DNA of 43,027 nucleotides from Nocardia wallacei (GCF_029868745.1 NZ_JARWOP010000139.1:1-43027), one strand, 5' to 3'. Positions 1 to 8,483 are shown, counted from the first letter of the stretch. The notes: a model not told the origin generated them from the sequence alone. Translations and numbers: made by a program.

Positions 1-2
1 CG

Positions 3-137
3 TATGCCGAGCTGGCGGGCGTGCCCCAGCGCCCGGCGATCCTGGTGGCGACCTATTTCGGGCGTCCGGGTGCGGCGCTGCCCGCGCTGGCGGACATGGG
101 CGTAGAGGGCATCGCGCTCGACTTCGTCGCGGGCGCC
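3..137 (+). pseudogene. metE: metE internal fragment (cobalamin-independent methionine synthase)
   Basis: About 45 in-frame codons run from the window edge and match the middle of the N-terminal half of cobalamin-independent methionine synthase: the segment containing ATYFG, GAALPAL and a VAGA end resembles M. tuberculosis MetE at roughly residues 245-290 (recalled, not searched). Similarity stops abruptly near base 137, and the next sequence is the stop codon and 3' end of a PPE gene on the other strand. The C-terminal methyltransferase domain that should follow is absent, so this piece cannot be functional. It is either a truncation breakpoint or, more likely given the artefact at the other end of the window, a chimeric contig edge. 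Confidence 0.6.
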
Positions 138-146
138 ACCGGTCAG

Positions 147-1013
147 CTACACGGGGCGGGGGGCCGCCGCGGCGCCGCCGCCCACACCGGCCGCGCCCAT
201 CGACGACATCATCGGAGTCGCGAAACTCGGGACGCCGGAACCGGCGTGCACGGCCGAGGTGATCGCGGTGCCCGCGACGTTGCCCGCGGTGCTCACGCCG
301 CTGACGGCCATGGACGCCGCCGACTGCGCGGCCTGCGTGGCGGCGCTCACCACGGCCGGGTTGCTCGCGGCGGCCTGCGCCGCGGCGATGGTGGCCTGCA
401 GTGGGTCGCTCGGGGAGGCCTGCAGCGTCGCGCCCTGGGCGGCCTGCCCGCCCTCGACGGCCGACCCGGCGCCCGGGACGATCGGGGGCGGCTGCAGGAA
501 CTCGCCCGGCGCCGTCACGATCGCCGTCGTCGCGGCCTCGTAGGTCTCCATCACCAGCGCGGCGCGGGTGTCCATCGCGAAGCGGGCGGCCTCCGCCGCG
601 GCGAAGCTGCCGGTCGCGATCCCGGGCGGGGTGTGCGCGGCGACCACGGCGGCGTTGGTGGCCGTGATCTCCGGCGGGCTCGGCATCGCCAGCGCCGCGA
701 CCGCGTAGGCCGTCGCGTTGCCGGCCGCCTTGGCGCCCATCGTGGCGGCCATGGCGGTCTGCTGACCGGCCCAGCCGAGGAAGCCCGTCAGCTTGCCCAG
801 CGCGGCGAGACCGCCGAGGCCCTCCATGCCGACGCCGAGCTCCGCCATGGTGCGGGCGACGGTGACGCCGGCCTCGGCCCAGACGGCGGACAGCGCGCCC
901 CATGCCGTGCCGGCGGCGGAGATCGGAATGGCGTGCGCGCCGCCGTGCAGTGTGGCGCAATTGATTTCGGCCGGGCGGAGCTCCCAGATAGCCCCGGTAA
1001 TCCCTGCAACCAT
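147..1013 (-). CDS. PPE family protein
   Basis: 288 residues. The N-terminus has the PPE-domain pattern: MVAGITGAIWELRPAEIN, where RPAE replaces the usual PPE, followed by an A/G-rich helical stretch and a W-containing turn (AWGALSAVW). The remainder is a low-complexity Ala/Gly/Ser/Pro tail with no recognisable domain. PPE proteins form helical heterodimers with PE proteins and are exported by type VII (ESX) secretion; the PE gene lies directly upstream on the same strand, 57 bases away, as expected for a pair. The ATG at 1013 is preceded by GGGGAGT at a good distance. No ESX machinery gene lies in the window, so the secretion system must be encoded elsewhere. The stop codon coincides with the metE junction, but the end itself looks natural. 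Confidence 0.8.
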   Translation of the reverse strand: MVAGITGAIWELRPAEINCATLHGGAHAIPISAAGTAWGALSAVWAEAGVTVARTMAELGVGMEGLGGLAALGKLTGFLGWAGQQTAMAATMGAKAAGNATAYAVAALAMPSPPEITATNAAVVAAHTPPGIATGSFAAAEAARFAMDTRAALVMETYEAATTAIVTAPGEFLQPPPIVPGAGSAVEGGQAAQGATLQASPSDPLQATIAAAQAAASNPAVVSAATQAAQSAASMAVSGVSTAGNVAGTAITSAVHAGSGVPSFATPMMSSMGAAGVGGGAAAAPRPV

Positions 1014-1070
1014 GGTCGTTACTCCCCTGTGTATGGCTCGAGATCGCTGTGGTGGTAGTGGAATCCGGAG

Positions 1071-1394
1071 CTAGGCTTGGATCGCGCCGCCGACGGCGGC
1101 GACGCTGGCGGCCTGGACGGTGTCGTCGGCCAGGAAGGTGGCGCATTGCATGCGCAGCGTGTGTGCGGCGTGGTGCAGTTCGAGTGCCCCCTGGGCGACC
1201 GCGCCGTCGTGAGTTGCCGCGGCGTGGTTGAAGTGTCCCGCGGCGAGCAGGGAGACCTCTTCACAGCCGGAAGGAAGCACATGGGTCGCCGGGCCGCTGA
1301 GCGTGGACGCCGCGACGAGGCGTTCGGCGAGCAGATCGAGTTCTGCCGCGGCTGCGAGCATCAGTTCGGGTGAGATGAGTACGTGGCCAACCAT
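1071..1394 (-). CDS. PE family protein
   Basis: 107 residues, the size of a bare PE domain. It begins with a short hydrophobic lead (VGHVLISPELM), followed by two Ala-rich helices around an ASTLSGPATHVLPSG turn; the second helix contains the EEVSLLAAGHFNHAA type of pattern seen in PE domains. It carries no C-terminal extension. It would dimerise with the downstream PPE protein and be exported by an ESX system. The ATG at 1394 has an AAGGAG Shine-Dalgarno at 1408-1403, eight bases upstream. PE first and PPE second is the usual order. The family assignment rests on this pattern and on pairing with PPE. Confidence 0.75.
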   Translation of the reverse strand: MVGHVLISPELMLAAAAELDLLAERLVAASTLSGPATHVLPSGCEEVSLLAAGHFNHAAATHDGAVAQGALELHHAAHTLRMQCATFLADDTVQAASVAAVGGAIQA

Positions 1395-1402
1395 GACTCG
1401 AA

Positions 1403-1408
1403 CTCCTT
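1403..1408 (-). promoter_or_regulatory. Ribosome binding site of the PE gene
   Basis: AAGGAG on the minus strand, eight bases before the ATG at 1394. It fixes the PE start. Confidence 0.7.
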
Positions 1409-1540
1409 CTAGTGGCGGCTGTGCGACAGTCGGGCCGGCATCCGCCTGCCCTTCGGTGGAACCACGAGAATTCCCCCTACGAGTTGATTGGACGCGACGG
1501 CCCGCGCTGCGGTTCCCTCTAGTCCAAAGTTTATTCGGCC

Positions 1541-1559
1541 TGACCCGCTTCGCGGGTCA
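1541..1559 (-). terminator. Hairpin after the metallopeptidase gene
   Basis: A perfect 8-bp stem (TGACCCGC, loop TTC, GCGGGTCA) three bases beyond the metallopeptidase stop codon. There is no clear T-run on the minus strand, so termination may be partial, or the hairpin may protect the 3' end. Confidence 0.5.
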
Positions 1560-1562
1560 AGA

Positions 1563-1916
1563 CTAGCCCCATCCCAGCTCATGCAGGCGGTCTTCGTCAA
1601 TGCCGAAGTAGTGGGCAATCTCATGAATGACGGTGACGGCGACCTCCTCGACCACCTCCGCCGCGCTACCGCAAACATCGAGCAGCGCCTCGCGGTAGAT
1701 GGTGACGGTGTCGGGCAGCGCGCCGCCGTACTGGCTGTCGACGCGTTCGGTCAGGGCGATGCCGTGGTAAAGGCCGAGCAGCCCTGGGTCTTCCGGGTTG
1801 CGCGGTTCGATCAGCACCACGACGTTGTCGATGGCGCGGGCCAGCTCGGGCGGGATCAGATCGAGCGCCTCGCCGACCAGTTCCTCGAACCGTTCGTCGG
1901 ACATCGAGACCGGCAT
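1563..1916 (-). CDS. Minimal zincin-type metallopeptidase (Rv3836-like)
   Basis: 117 residues. The C-terminal third carries HEIAHYFGID followed by DRLHELGWG, the HExxHxxG(I/V)DxxRLHELGW signature of the small zincin-like metallopeptidase family (PF06262 type). His98, Glu99 and His102 are the predicted zinc ligands and general base. No signal peptide or membrane segment is seen, so a cytoplasmic location is likely. The substrate is unknown. It follows the septum formation gene by 26 bases in the same direction, matching the Rv3835-Rv3836 pair next to serS in M. tuberculosis. The ATG at 1916 was chosen over the in-frame ATG at 1904; the open frame further upstream overlaps the neighbouring gene and is not homologous-looking. 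Confidence 0.8.
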   Translation of the reverse strand: MPVSMSDERFEELVGEALDLIPPELARAIDNVVVLIEPRNPEDPGLLGLYHGIALTERVDSQYGGALPDTVTIYREALLDVCGSAAEVVEEVAVTVIHEIAHYFGIDEDRLHELGWG

Positions 1917-1942
1917 ATCAGTGCTTCCCCACGGAGATTCGC

Positions 1943-3082
1943 CTACCGGGGCGGAGCGGGCGCGGGGGCCGCTCCGGGCAGCGGCGTCGGCGTGGAGCGG
2001 CCGTCGGTGGGCGGCGGCACCGGGGCCTGGCCGTCGATCAGGACATCGCCGCGGGCGGTGCCGGTGATGGTCGAGAAGCCGTCCTGAGAACCCTTGCCCA
2101 CCAGGCAGTTCAGCTTGTGACTGCCGACCAGCCAGCTGCGGGTGTCGAGGTTGTCCCAGAAGATGGTGAGGGTCTTGTTGATCAGCGCGTCCTGCCCGCC
2201 GAGATAGTCGCCGGCGGCGTGGGCGCACTCGTCCTGCATGTACTTGTCCTGGTCGGCGTTGTTCGGCGGTCCGCCGCTGAAGTGCGCGCCCAGGTCCACC
2301 ACCGACATCACCTCGTAGGCATGCGGTTTGGCGCAGTCGACCGGTTCGTTGGTGGGCAGGCTCTGGTTGATGCCGATGCAGGTGCCGGACTCGAAGGTGC
2401 GGGACTGGTCGCTGTCGCGGATCTTGCCGACGGCCTGCTGGGTGGCGTTGCCGGTGGCGCTGACCAGTTGCAGGCCGCAGCGGATGGTGCGATCGCCGTT
2501 GCGCCAGCCCGGTTCTCCCGGATTGATCATCCCGACGACGAACCGGCCGCGCGGATCGAGCCGCCCGCCCAGATAGGCGGCCGCGGCGGGCGCGCAGTGC
2601 TCGTCGCGCAGCTCGGCGAAGCGCAGCGAGTCGGGGAAGCGGGAGCCGGGGCCGAATTCGCGGCCGGGGTACCGGCTCAGGTCGATGTCGGCGGTGACCT
2701 CGAACAGATGCTTGTCGCCGCAGTTGACCTTGTTCAGGTCCAGCGTCTTGGCGTTGGTCCAGGACAGGCAGTCGCCCGGGTGCGCGCTGCCGAACGCGCT
2801 GCCGGCCCGCCCGCCGAGTTGCGGGGAGGCCGGGTTGTGCGCCTCCAGCCCGTGCGAACTGCGGAAGCCGGAGATGAACAGCGTCACCAGCGCGGCCACC
2901 ACCGCGCCCACCGCCACCGCCAGCAGGCCCCAGCGCAGTTTGTGCGCGGGCAGATGCATCCGGCCGACCGCGGCGAGCGCGGGCGAGCGTCGCTTCGGCG
3001 CCCGCCGCCGGCCGGAGTGACCGGGGGTGGCGGCCGGTTCGGCTTCGGGTTCGGGCGCGTGGGGCGCATCATCGGTGGACAT
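1943..3082 (-). CDS. Septum formation family membrane protein (Rv3835-like)
   Basis: 379 residues: a charged Pro/Glu/Arg-rich cytoplasmic N-terminus, one transmembrane helix at about 51-72, and a large extracytoplasmic part. The outer part looks like two copies of the septum formation domain: each has a GDC/GTC start, a second Cys, and a following H-x-(F/Y)EV motif (CGDKHLFEV and CAKPHAYEV). The C-terminus is Pro-rich and probably unstructured. The family is named for a link to cell division in actinobacteria; its biochemistry is not established. It is divergent from serS, as Rv3835 is in M. tuberculosis. The ATG at 3082 follows GGAGCGCG closely. Paired cysteines suggest disulfides outside the membrane (inference). 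Confidence 0.75.
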   Translation of the reverse strand: MSTDDAPHAPEPEAEPAATPGHSGRRRAPKRRSPALAAVGRMHLPAHKLRWGLLAVAVGAVVAALVTLFISGFRSSHGLEAHNPASPQLGGRAGSAFGSAHPGDCLSWTNAKTLDLNKVNCGDKHLFEVTADIDLSRYPGREFGPGSRFPDSLRFAELRDEHCAPAAAAYLGGRLDPRGRFVVGMINPGEPGWRNGDRTIRCGLQLVSATGNATQQAVGKIRDSDQSRTFESGTCIGINQSLPTNEPVDCAKPHAYEVMSVVDLGAHFSGGPPNNADQDKYMQDECAHAAGDYLGGQDALINKTLTIFWDNLDTRSWLVGSHKLNCLVGKGSQDGFSTITGTARGDVLIDGQAPVPPPTDGRSTPTPLPGAAPAPAPPR

Positions 3083-3168
3083 CGCGCTCCATCATGACAG
3101 CGCCCGTTCGGCCTCGCCACGACCCTCCCGCGGGCGGGTCCCGTGGTGCCGCGCCCCGTGCCAGGTTC

Positions 3169-3174
3169 TAGGCT
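3169..3174 (+). promoter_or_regulatory. serS -10 box, probable leaderless transcript
   Basis: TAGGCT ends eight bases before the serS ATG at 3183, so transcription would start at or within a base or two of the start codon. No Shine-Dalgarno is present. Confidence 0.6.
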
Positions 3175-3182
3175 GGCTACCC

Positions 3183-4445
3183 ATGATCGACCTCCGATTC
3201 CTGCGCGAAGATCCGGATGCGGTGCGCGCCTCCCAGCGGGCTCGCGGCGAGGATCCGGCGCTGGTGGATGCTCTGCTCGAGGCCGACGCCGCCCGCCGCG
3301 CCGCGGTCGCGACCGCCGACAATCTGCGCGCCGAGCACAAGGCGATGGGCAAGAAGGTCGGCAAGGCCGCCGCCGACGAGCGGCCCGCGCTGCTCGCGTA
3401 CGCGCAGGAGCTGGCCGCCAAGGTGAAGGAGGCCGAAGCCGCCGAGCACGCCGCCGACGCCGAGCTGGACGCCGCCCAGCGCGCCCTGTCGAACGTCGTG
3501 CAGGACGGCGCGCCGGCCGGTGGCGAGGACGACTACGTCCTGCTCGAAACTGTCGGCACGCCAACCGAATTCGACTTCGACGTCAAGGATCATCTCGAGC
3601 TGGGTGAGGCGCTCGGTGTGATCGATATGGAGCGCGGCGCGAAGGTCTCGGGCTCGCGGTTCTACTTCCTCACCGGCTACGGCGCGCTGCTGCAGCTGGG
3701 CCTGTTGCAGCTGGCGGCGCAGCGGGCGGTGGCCAACGGCTTCACCATGATGATCCCGCCGGTGCTGGTGCGCCCGGAGATCATGGCGGGCACCGGATTC
3801 CTGGGTCAGCACGCCGCGGAGATCTATCACCTCGAGGAGGACGACCTGTACCTGGTCGGCACCTCGGAGGTGCCGCTGGCGGGCTACCACTCCGGCGAGA
3901 TCCTCGATCTCGGCGCCGGTCCCAAGCGCTACGCGGGCTGGTCGTCGTGTTTCCGGCGCGAGGCCGGCAGCTACGGCAAGGACACCCGCGGCATCATCCG
4001 AGTGCACCAGTTCGACAAGGTCGAGATGTTCGTCTACTGCAAGCCGGGGGACGCCGACGCCGAGCACCGGCGGCTGCTGGGCTGGGAGCGCGACATGCTG
4101 GCCGCCATCGAGGTGCCCTACCGGGTGATCGATGTGGCCGCCGGCGATCTGGGCAGCTCGGCGGCGCGCAAATTCGACTGCGAGGCATGGGTACCGAGCC
4201 AGCGCGCCTATCGCGAGCTGACGTCGACCTCGAACTGCACCACCTTCCAAGCCCGCCGATTGTCGGTGCGCTACCGCGACGACAAGGGCAAGCCACAGAT
4301 CGCGGCCACCCTGAACGGGACCCTGGCGACCACCCGCTGGATCGTCGCGCTGCTGGAAAACCATCAGCAAGCCGACGGATCGGTGCGGGTACCGGCGGCG
4401 CTGGTGCCGTTCGTCGGCCGCGAAATCCTGGAACCATTGCGTTAA
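3183..4445 (+). CDS. serS: Serine--tRNA ligase
   Basis: 420 residues, normal length for a bacterial SerRS. It charges tRNA-Ser (and tRNA-Sec where present) with serine using ATP, in the cytoplasm. The N-terminal ~110 residues form the long antiparallel coiled-coil arm that grips the tRNA variable arm ([15 protein letters not shown] start, then Ala/Glu/Lys-rich helices). The class II core follows: motif 2 at about 254-280 ([14 protein letters not shown] then RVHQF) and motif 3 near 378-395 (NGTLATTRW then LENHQ). The start at 3183 is supported by the conserved MIDLRF terminus and by the TAGGCT box just upstream; the frame stays open further upstream but without homology. It is divergent from the Rv3835-like gene, as in mycobacteria. 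Confidence 0.97.
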   Translation: MIDLRFLREDPDAVRASQRARGEDPALVDALLEADAARRAAVATADNLRAEHKAMGKKVGKAAADERPALLAYAQELAAKVKEAEAAEHAADAELDAAQRALSNVVQDGAPAGGEDDYVLLETVGTPTEFDFDVKDHLELGEALGVIDMERGAKVSGSRFYFLTGYGALLQLGLLQLAAQRAVANGFTMMIPPVLVRPEIMAGTGFLGQHAAEIYHLEEDDLYLVGTSEVPLAGYHSGEILDLGAGPKRYAGWSSCFRREAGSYGKDTRGIIRVHQFDKVEMFVYCKPGDADAEHRRLLGWERDMLAAIEVPYRVIDVAAGDLGSSAARKFDCEAWVPSQRAYRELTSTSNCTTFQARRLSVRYRDDKGKPQIAATLNGTLATTRWIVALLENHQQADGSVRVPAALVPFVGREILEPLR

Positions 4446-4472
4446 CCAAGAATTCGCGGGAACGGGCTTACT

Positions 4473-4486
4473 GCCGCACGTGCGGC
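4473..4486. repeat. Perfect 14-bp palindrome between serS and the GGDEF-EAL gene
   Basis: GCCGCACGTGCGGC is a perfect inverted repeat; part of it (GGCACGTGCG) recurs immediately downstream. It lies 27 bases after the serS stop and about 85 bases before the next -10 box. There is no T-run, so an operator is as likely as a terminator. Confidence 0.45.
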
Positions 4487-4569
4487 GGCACGTGCGTTGC
4501 GAACACGTGAATCGGCGACTTTGCCGGTCGATTCCTGCGGATGTGACTACTGCATGGGACAACTGTGTC

Positions 4570-4575
4570 TAGGCT
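4570..4575 (+). promoter_or_regulatory. -10 box of the GGDEF-EAL gene, probable leaderless transcript
   Basis: TAGGCT is followed by a seven-base gap and the GTG at 4583. The arrangement is the same as at serS. No Shine-Dalgarno precedes the GTG. Confidence 0.5.
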
Positions 4576-4582
4576 AGGCAGC

Positions 4583-6445
4583 GTGCGAGGAATCGGGTCT
4601 CGCGGCGATACCCGCACGCGGGTGCGGACGGCATCGGCGCTTGCGACGGCAATGGTGATGGCTCGGACCACCGGAGCGTTCTACGTGATGGGTGGGGTGC
4701 TGGGCCTGCTCATCACTGTCATCGCACCGGGTGACGAGGGGAATCGGCCACTGGTCGGCATCGCGGCGGCGATCGCGCTGCTGCTCGGCGTCAGTCTGCT
4801 CATCTGGGGTCCGCGGCTGCCGCATTCGATTCACCACGCCTATGTCGCGATGGCCACGGTGCTGGTCACCGTTGCGGTGCACTGGTTCCCGAATACGGTC
4901 GGCGGTATCAGCCTGGCCGCGTTCTATGTCTTCGTCGCCTGCGATGCCGCGATCTTCTTCGCCTGGCAGTGGGTTGCCGCGCATGTGCTGTTCGCCGTCG
5001 TGCTGTGTCTGTGGGTGGTGCCCTCGCGCGGCCTGCCGTGGTGGTCGGGAATGATCCCGGCGGGTGTGACCGTGGGCGCGGGCATCGTGGTCGGAATCCT
5101 GACCCGGATGGCGTCCGACGCCGACATCGACGTGCTCACCGGGCTGCTCAACCGCCGCGGGTTCGACCGCGCCCTCAACGCCGCCATCGCGCACGCCACC
5201 CGCAGCGGGCAGGGCCTGGCGCTGGTGCTGGTGGACCTGGACCGGTTCCAGAAGATCAACGACCATCTCGGCCACCGCGCCGGTGACGCCGTGCTGCAAC
5301 GGGTCGCCGACACCTGGCAGAAGCTGCTTCAGCCGGATCAGCGGCTGGCCCGCTACGGCGGCGACGCCTTCGCGCTGCTGCTGCCCAACACCACCGAGCA
5401 GGCCGCGATCCTGCTCACCGAGCAGCTACGCGCGGCCGTGACCACCGGATGTTCGGCGGGTGTCACCTCCTGGCAGCCGGGCGAATCAGGATCGCTGCTG
5501 GTCAGCCGCGCCGATGTCGGTCTGTACCGGGCCAAGCAGGCCGGGCGCAACCGCACGGTGCTGGAGTCGTCGCGGCAGCTGCCGCTGGCGGTCGAGCTGC
5601 GCGAGGCCATCGACAAGGGTGCGCTGGACGTGCACTACCAGCCGATCGTCAGCCTGACCGAGGGCGGCGGCAAAGCCGTAGGGGTGGAAGCGCTGCTGCG
5701 CTGGTCGTCGAATGCCCAGCCGGATGTCACCACCGAGGGGCTGATCCGGGTCGCCGAGGAATACGACCTGATCTCCGACCTGGACGAGCTGGTGCTGCGG
5801 CGCGCCTGCTCCGACGCCGCCCGCCTGCAGGAGACCTTCGCCCAGCTCGACCTGACCCTGAACGTCAATGTCAGCGGGCTGGAACTGGCCGAAACCGATT
5901 ACGCCGACCGGGTTTCCGGCATCCTGACCGATACCGGCTGGCCCGCCGACCAGCTCGTCCTGGAGGTCACCGAGAGCGAGCTGGCCGCCGAATCCCAGAC
6001 CGCCATCGCCAATCTGCACACCCTGCGCGAGCGCGGCGTGCGGATCGCGATCGATGATTTCGGCACCGGGTACTCCTCGCTGAGCCGCCTGGCGACCATT
6101 CCGAGCGACATCCTGAAGGTCGATCAATCCTTCGTCGCCGCCATCCGCTCCGATACGCCCGCCCCGCCGCTGCTGGGAGTCATTGCGGCGCTGAGCAAGT
6201 CGCTGGATCTGCAGGTGATCGCCGAGGGTGTGGAGACGGAGTATCAGGCGGCCGTGCTCACCGAGCTGGGCTTCGCGCTCGCCCAGGGCTACCACTACAG
6301 CGATTCGCACCCGGTGTCCGAACTGATCGACGACCTGAACGAACGGCGCGGCCTGGTCGGCGCCGGCGCGGATCGCGAATTCTCCACCAACGGGTGGGTT
6401 CCGGTCGACAATCCGTACGACACCGGGACCCTCGGCCAGAACTGA
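4583..6445 (+). CDS. Membrane GGDEF-EAL protein; degenerate cyclase, probable c-di-GMP phosphodiesterase
   Basis: 620 residues from the GTG at 4583 (an upstream GTG at 4565 would add six). About six hydrophobic segments occupy residues 28-178 and form an unclassified membrane sensor. The GGDEF domain begins near 183 (DVLTGLLNRRGF, then LVDLDRFQKINDHLGH), but its signature at 259-263 reads GGDAF: the essential acidic fourth residue is Ala, and no RxxD inhibitory site precedes it. The EAL domain looks intact: EALLRW at 369, NVNVSG, LEVTES, IDDFGTGYSS with Asp491 and Asp492, KVDQSF, AEGVE and a QGY near the end. I therefore infer hydrolysis of cyclic di-GMP, with the GGDEF domain perhaps binding GTP as a regulator. 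Actinobacteria carry such tandem proteins, usually with both motifs intact. The next gene starts six bases after its stop. Confidence 0.88.
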   Translation: MRGIGSRGDTRTRVRTASALATAMVMARTTGAFYVMGGVLGLLITVIAPGDEGNRPLVGIAAAIALLLGVSLLIWGPRLPHSIHHAYVAMATVLVTVAVHWFPNTVGGISLAAFYVFVACDAAIFFAWQWVAAHVLFAVVLCLWVVPSRGLPWWSGMIPAGVTVGAGIVVGILTRMASDADIDVLTGLLNRRGFDRALNAAIAHATRSGQGLALVLVDLDRFQKINDHLGHRAGDAVLQRVADTWQKLLQPDQRLARYGGDAFALLLPNTTEQAAILLTEQLRAAVTTGCSAGVTSWQPGESGSLLVSRADVGLYRAKQAGRNRTVLESSRQLPLAVELREAIDKGALDVHYQPIVSLTEGGGKAVGVEALLRWSSNAQPDVTTEGLIRVAEEYDLISDLDELVLRRACSDAARLQETFAQLDLTLNVNVSGLELAETDYADRVSGILTDTGWPADQLVLEVTESELAAESQTAIANLHTLRERGVRIAIDDFGTGYSSLSRLATIPSDILKVDQSFVAAIRSDTPAPPLLGVIAALSKSLDLQVIAEGVETEYQAAVLTELGFALAQGYHYSDSHPVSELIDDLNERRGLVGAGADREFSTNGWVPVDNPYDTGTLGQN

Positions 6446-6450
6446 GCCGG

Positions 6451-7410
6451 GTGCGCAGGGAATGGGGTATCGCGGCCGGGCTGTGCATCGGTGCGGGGGT
6501 GGCGGTACAGGGCCGGCTGAACGGGGCGCTCGGGGAGCAGTTGCGCGATGGGGTGGCCGCGGCGGTGATCAGCTTCGGTTCCGGGCTGCTCGCGCTGGGC
6601 GTGGTGTTAGCGGCGAGCGGCCGATTGCGGGCGGGGGTAGGGCGGGTGTGGCGGGCCGTCGCCGAGGGCGACCTGCGGTGGTGGCAGTTGCTGGGCGGGG
6701 TGTGCGGGGCGTTCTTCGTTGCGTGTCAAGGGCTTACGGTGGCGGCGATCGGGGTGGCGGCGTTCACGGTGGCGACGGTGGCCGGGCAGTTGGTGAGCAG
6801 CCTGGTGGTGGATCGGCTGGGGCTCGGCCCGAGCGGGCGGACGCCGGTGACCGCGCCGCGCGCCGCCGGGGCGATGCTGGCCTTGGCGGCGGTGTCCGTG
6901 GCGGCCGTCGGTGGCTCCGGTGCCGAGCATCCGGCGTCGGCGGCCGGTGACCTGCTGCGGAACGTGCCTCCGGTCGCGTTGATCGGGCTGCCCGCGCTGT
7001 CCGGTATCGGGCTGGCCTGGCAGCAGGCGATGAACGGGCGGATCGGCGTGGTGGGCGGTCCCTACTCGGCGACGCTGGTCAACTTCGCCACCGGTGTGGT
7101 GGCGTTGGTCGCGGTCGAATCGCTGGTGCTGGCCCGGACGGGATGGCCGGACCGATTCCCGACGACGCCGTGGCTGTATCTCGGCGGCGTCATCGGTGTC
7201 GTGTTCATCGCGCTCGCGGCCCTGGCGGTCCGCTGGATCGGAGTGCTGCTGCTCGGCCTCACCTCGGTGGCCGGGCAACTTCTCGCGGCCGTCATCCTGG
7301 ATCTCGCGCTGCCCACCGGCTCCGGACTGTCCGCCGCGACCCTCGTGGGCAGCGCGCTCACCCTCCTCGCGGTCGGCGTCGCGGCGCGTCGCCCCACCAC
7401 GGGAGCATGA
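6451..7410 (+). CDS. DMT-superfamily YdcZ-type transporter
   Basis: 319 residues made almost entirely of hydrophobic helices, about ten, with two similar halves as in the DUF606/YdcZ family of the drug/metabolite transporter superfamily. Family-like patterns include an early GAGVAVQGRLNG segment and, in the second half, GLAWQQAMNGRIG, which repeats the Q-x-x-N-G-R-(I/L) theme. The substrate is unknown. It starts at GTG 6451, five bases after the GGDEF-EAL stop, so the two are probably cotranscribed; its stop overlaps possible ATG starts of the next gene. Whether cyclic di-GMP signalling and this transporter are functionally linked cannot be told from sequence. Confidence 0.8.
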   Translation: MRREWGIAAGLCIGAGVAVQGRLNGALGEQLRDGVAAAVISFGSGLLALGVVLAASGRLRAGVGRVWRAVAEGDLRWWQLLGGVCGAFFVACQGLTVAAIGVAAFTVATVAGQLVSSLVVDRLGLGPSGRTPVTAPRAAGAMLALAAVSVAAVGGSGAEHPASAAGDLLRNVPPVALIGLPALSGIGLAWQQAMNGRIGVVGGPYSATLVNFATGVVALVAVESLVLARTGWPDRFPTTPWLYLGGVIGVVFIALAALAVRWIGVLLLGLTSVAGQLLAAVILDLALPTGSGLSAATLVGSALTLLAVGVAARRPTTGA

Positions 7411-7442
7411 TGTCCGGAGACCGACGACAGGAGAGGAACGGT

Positions 7443-8483
7443 ATGCGCGAACTGGGTGTCGCGGTGATCGGGTACGGGTTGGCCGGGTCGGTGTTCCACG
7501 CGCCGCTGATCGCCGCCGAGCCGCGGCTGCGGGTGGCCGCGGTGGTGACCTCGTCGGCAGATCGAGCCGAGCAGGCGCATGGCGAACATCCGGGTGTCCG
7601 GGTGGTGCCGCAGGCCGACGAGCTGTTCGCCGACCCGGACGGCATCGACCTCGTCGTGGTGGCGACGCCCAACCGCACCCACGCGCCGCTCGCGACGCAG
7701 GCGCTGGCGGCCGGTCTGCCGGTGGTCGTGGACAAGCCCTTCGCCCTCACCGCCGCCGAGGGCGAGCGGCTGATCGCCGCCGCGGAACAGGCCGGGCGGC
7801 CGCTGACCGTATTCCAGAACCGCCGCTGGGACAGCGACTTTCGCACCGTCCGCCGGTTGATCGCGGACGGCGAGCTGGGCACGGTGCGGCGCTTCGAGTC
7901 CCGCTTCGAACGGTGGCGACCGGTGTCCAAGGGCGGCTGGCGCGAGGTGGGCGGCGTGGCCGACGGCGCGGGCATCCTCTACGACCTCGGCAGTCACCTG
8001 GTCGATCAGGCGCTGACCCTGTTCGGCCCGGTCACCGACGTGTACTGCGAACTGGATTCCCGGCGGCCGGACGTGCCCACCGACGACGACGCCTTCCTGG
8101 CGCTGACCCATGCGTCGGGCGTGCGGTCACACCTGTGGATGAGTGCCGTGGCGCCGCAACTCGGCCCCCGGTTCCGCGTCCTCGGCTCGGGCAGCGGCTA
8201 CGTGACCTACGGCCTCGATCCCCAGGAGGACGCACTGCGCTCGGGCCGCCGCCCGGACGACGGAAAGCCGTGGGGCACGGTCGAACCCGCGCGGTGGGGG
8301 CTGCTGGGCACCGACGGTGACACCCGCCCGACGCCCACGGAACCCGGCGACTATCCCGCCTTCTACGCCGCCGTGGCCGCCGCCCTGCTCGACGACGCCC
8401 CGGTGCCGGTCGACCCGCACGATGCGGTCGCCACCCTGCGCATACTCGAAAAAGCCCGCGCGTTCGCCGGACGGCGGCCCTAG
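7443..8483 (+). CDS. Gfo/Idh/MocA family NAD(P)-dependent oxidoreductase
   Basis: 346 residues. The N-terminal Rossmann domain starts with VAVIGYGLAGSVFHAP (GxGxxG) and has ATPNRTH at the end of a later strand. The catalytic Lys lies in VDKPFAL near residue 97, where DKP replaces the commoner EKP. The C-terminal alpha/beta domain includes WDSDF, GELG and GILYDLGSHLVDQAL, typical of the YdgJ/YvaA (scyllo-inositol dehydrogenase-like) branch. It probably oxidises a sugar or inositol hydroxyl; the substrate is unknown. The ATG at 7443 has a strong AGGAGAGG just upstream; in-frame ATGs at 7407 and 7410 overlap the preceding stop and are less well supported. Confidence 0.9.
   Translation: MRELGVAVIGYGLAGSVFHAPLIAAEPRLRVAAVVTSSADRAEQAHGEHPGVRVVPQADELFADPDGIDLVVVATPNRTHAPLATQALAAGLPVVVDKPFALTAAEGERLIAAAEQAGRPLTVFQNRRWDSDFRTVRRLIADGELGTVRRFESRFERWRPVSKGGWREVGGVADGAGILYDLGSHLVDQALTLFGPVTDVYCELDSRRPDVPTDDDAFLALTHASGVRSHLWMSAVAPQLGPRFRVLGSGSGYVTYGLDPQEDALRSGRRPDDGKPWGTVEPARWGLLGTDGDTRPTPTEPGDYPAFYAAVAAALLDDAPVPVDPHDAVATLRILEKARAFAGRRP

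Noticed and set aside
7407..7442. Upstream ATG starts for the Gfo/Idh/MocA gene overlapping the transporter stop
   Set aside because: The ATG at 7443 has a strong AGGAGAGG at the right distance and gives the Rossmann strand directly at the N-terminus; the extra residues look unconserved.
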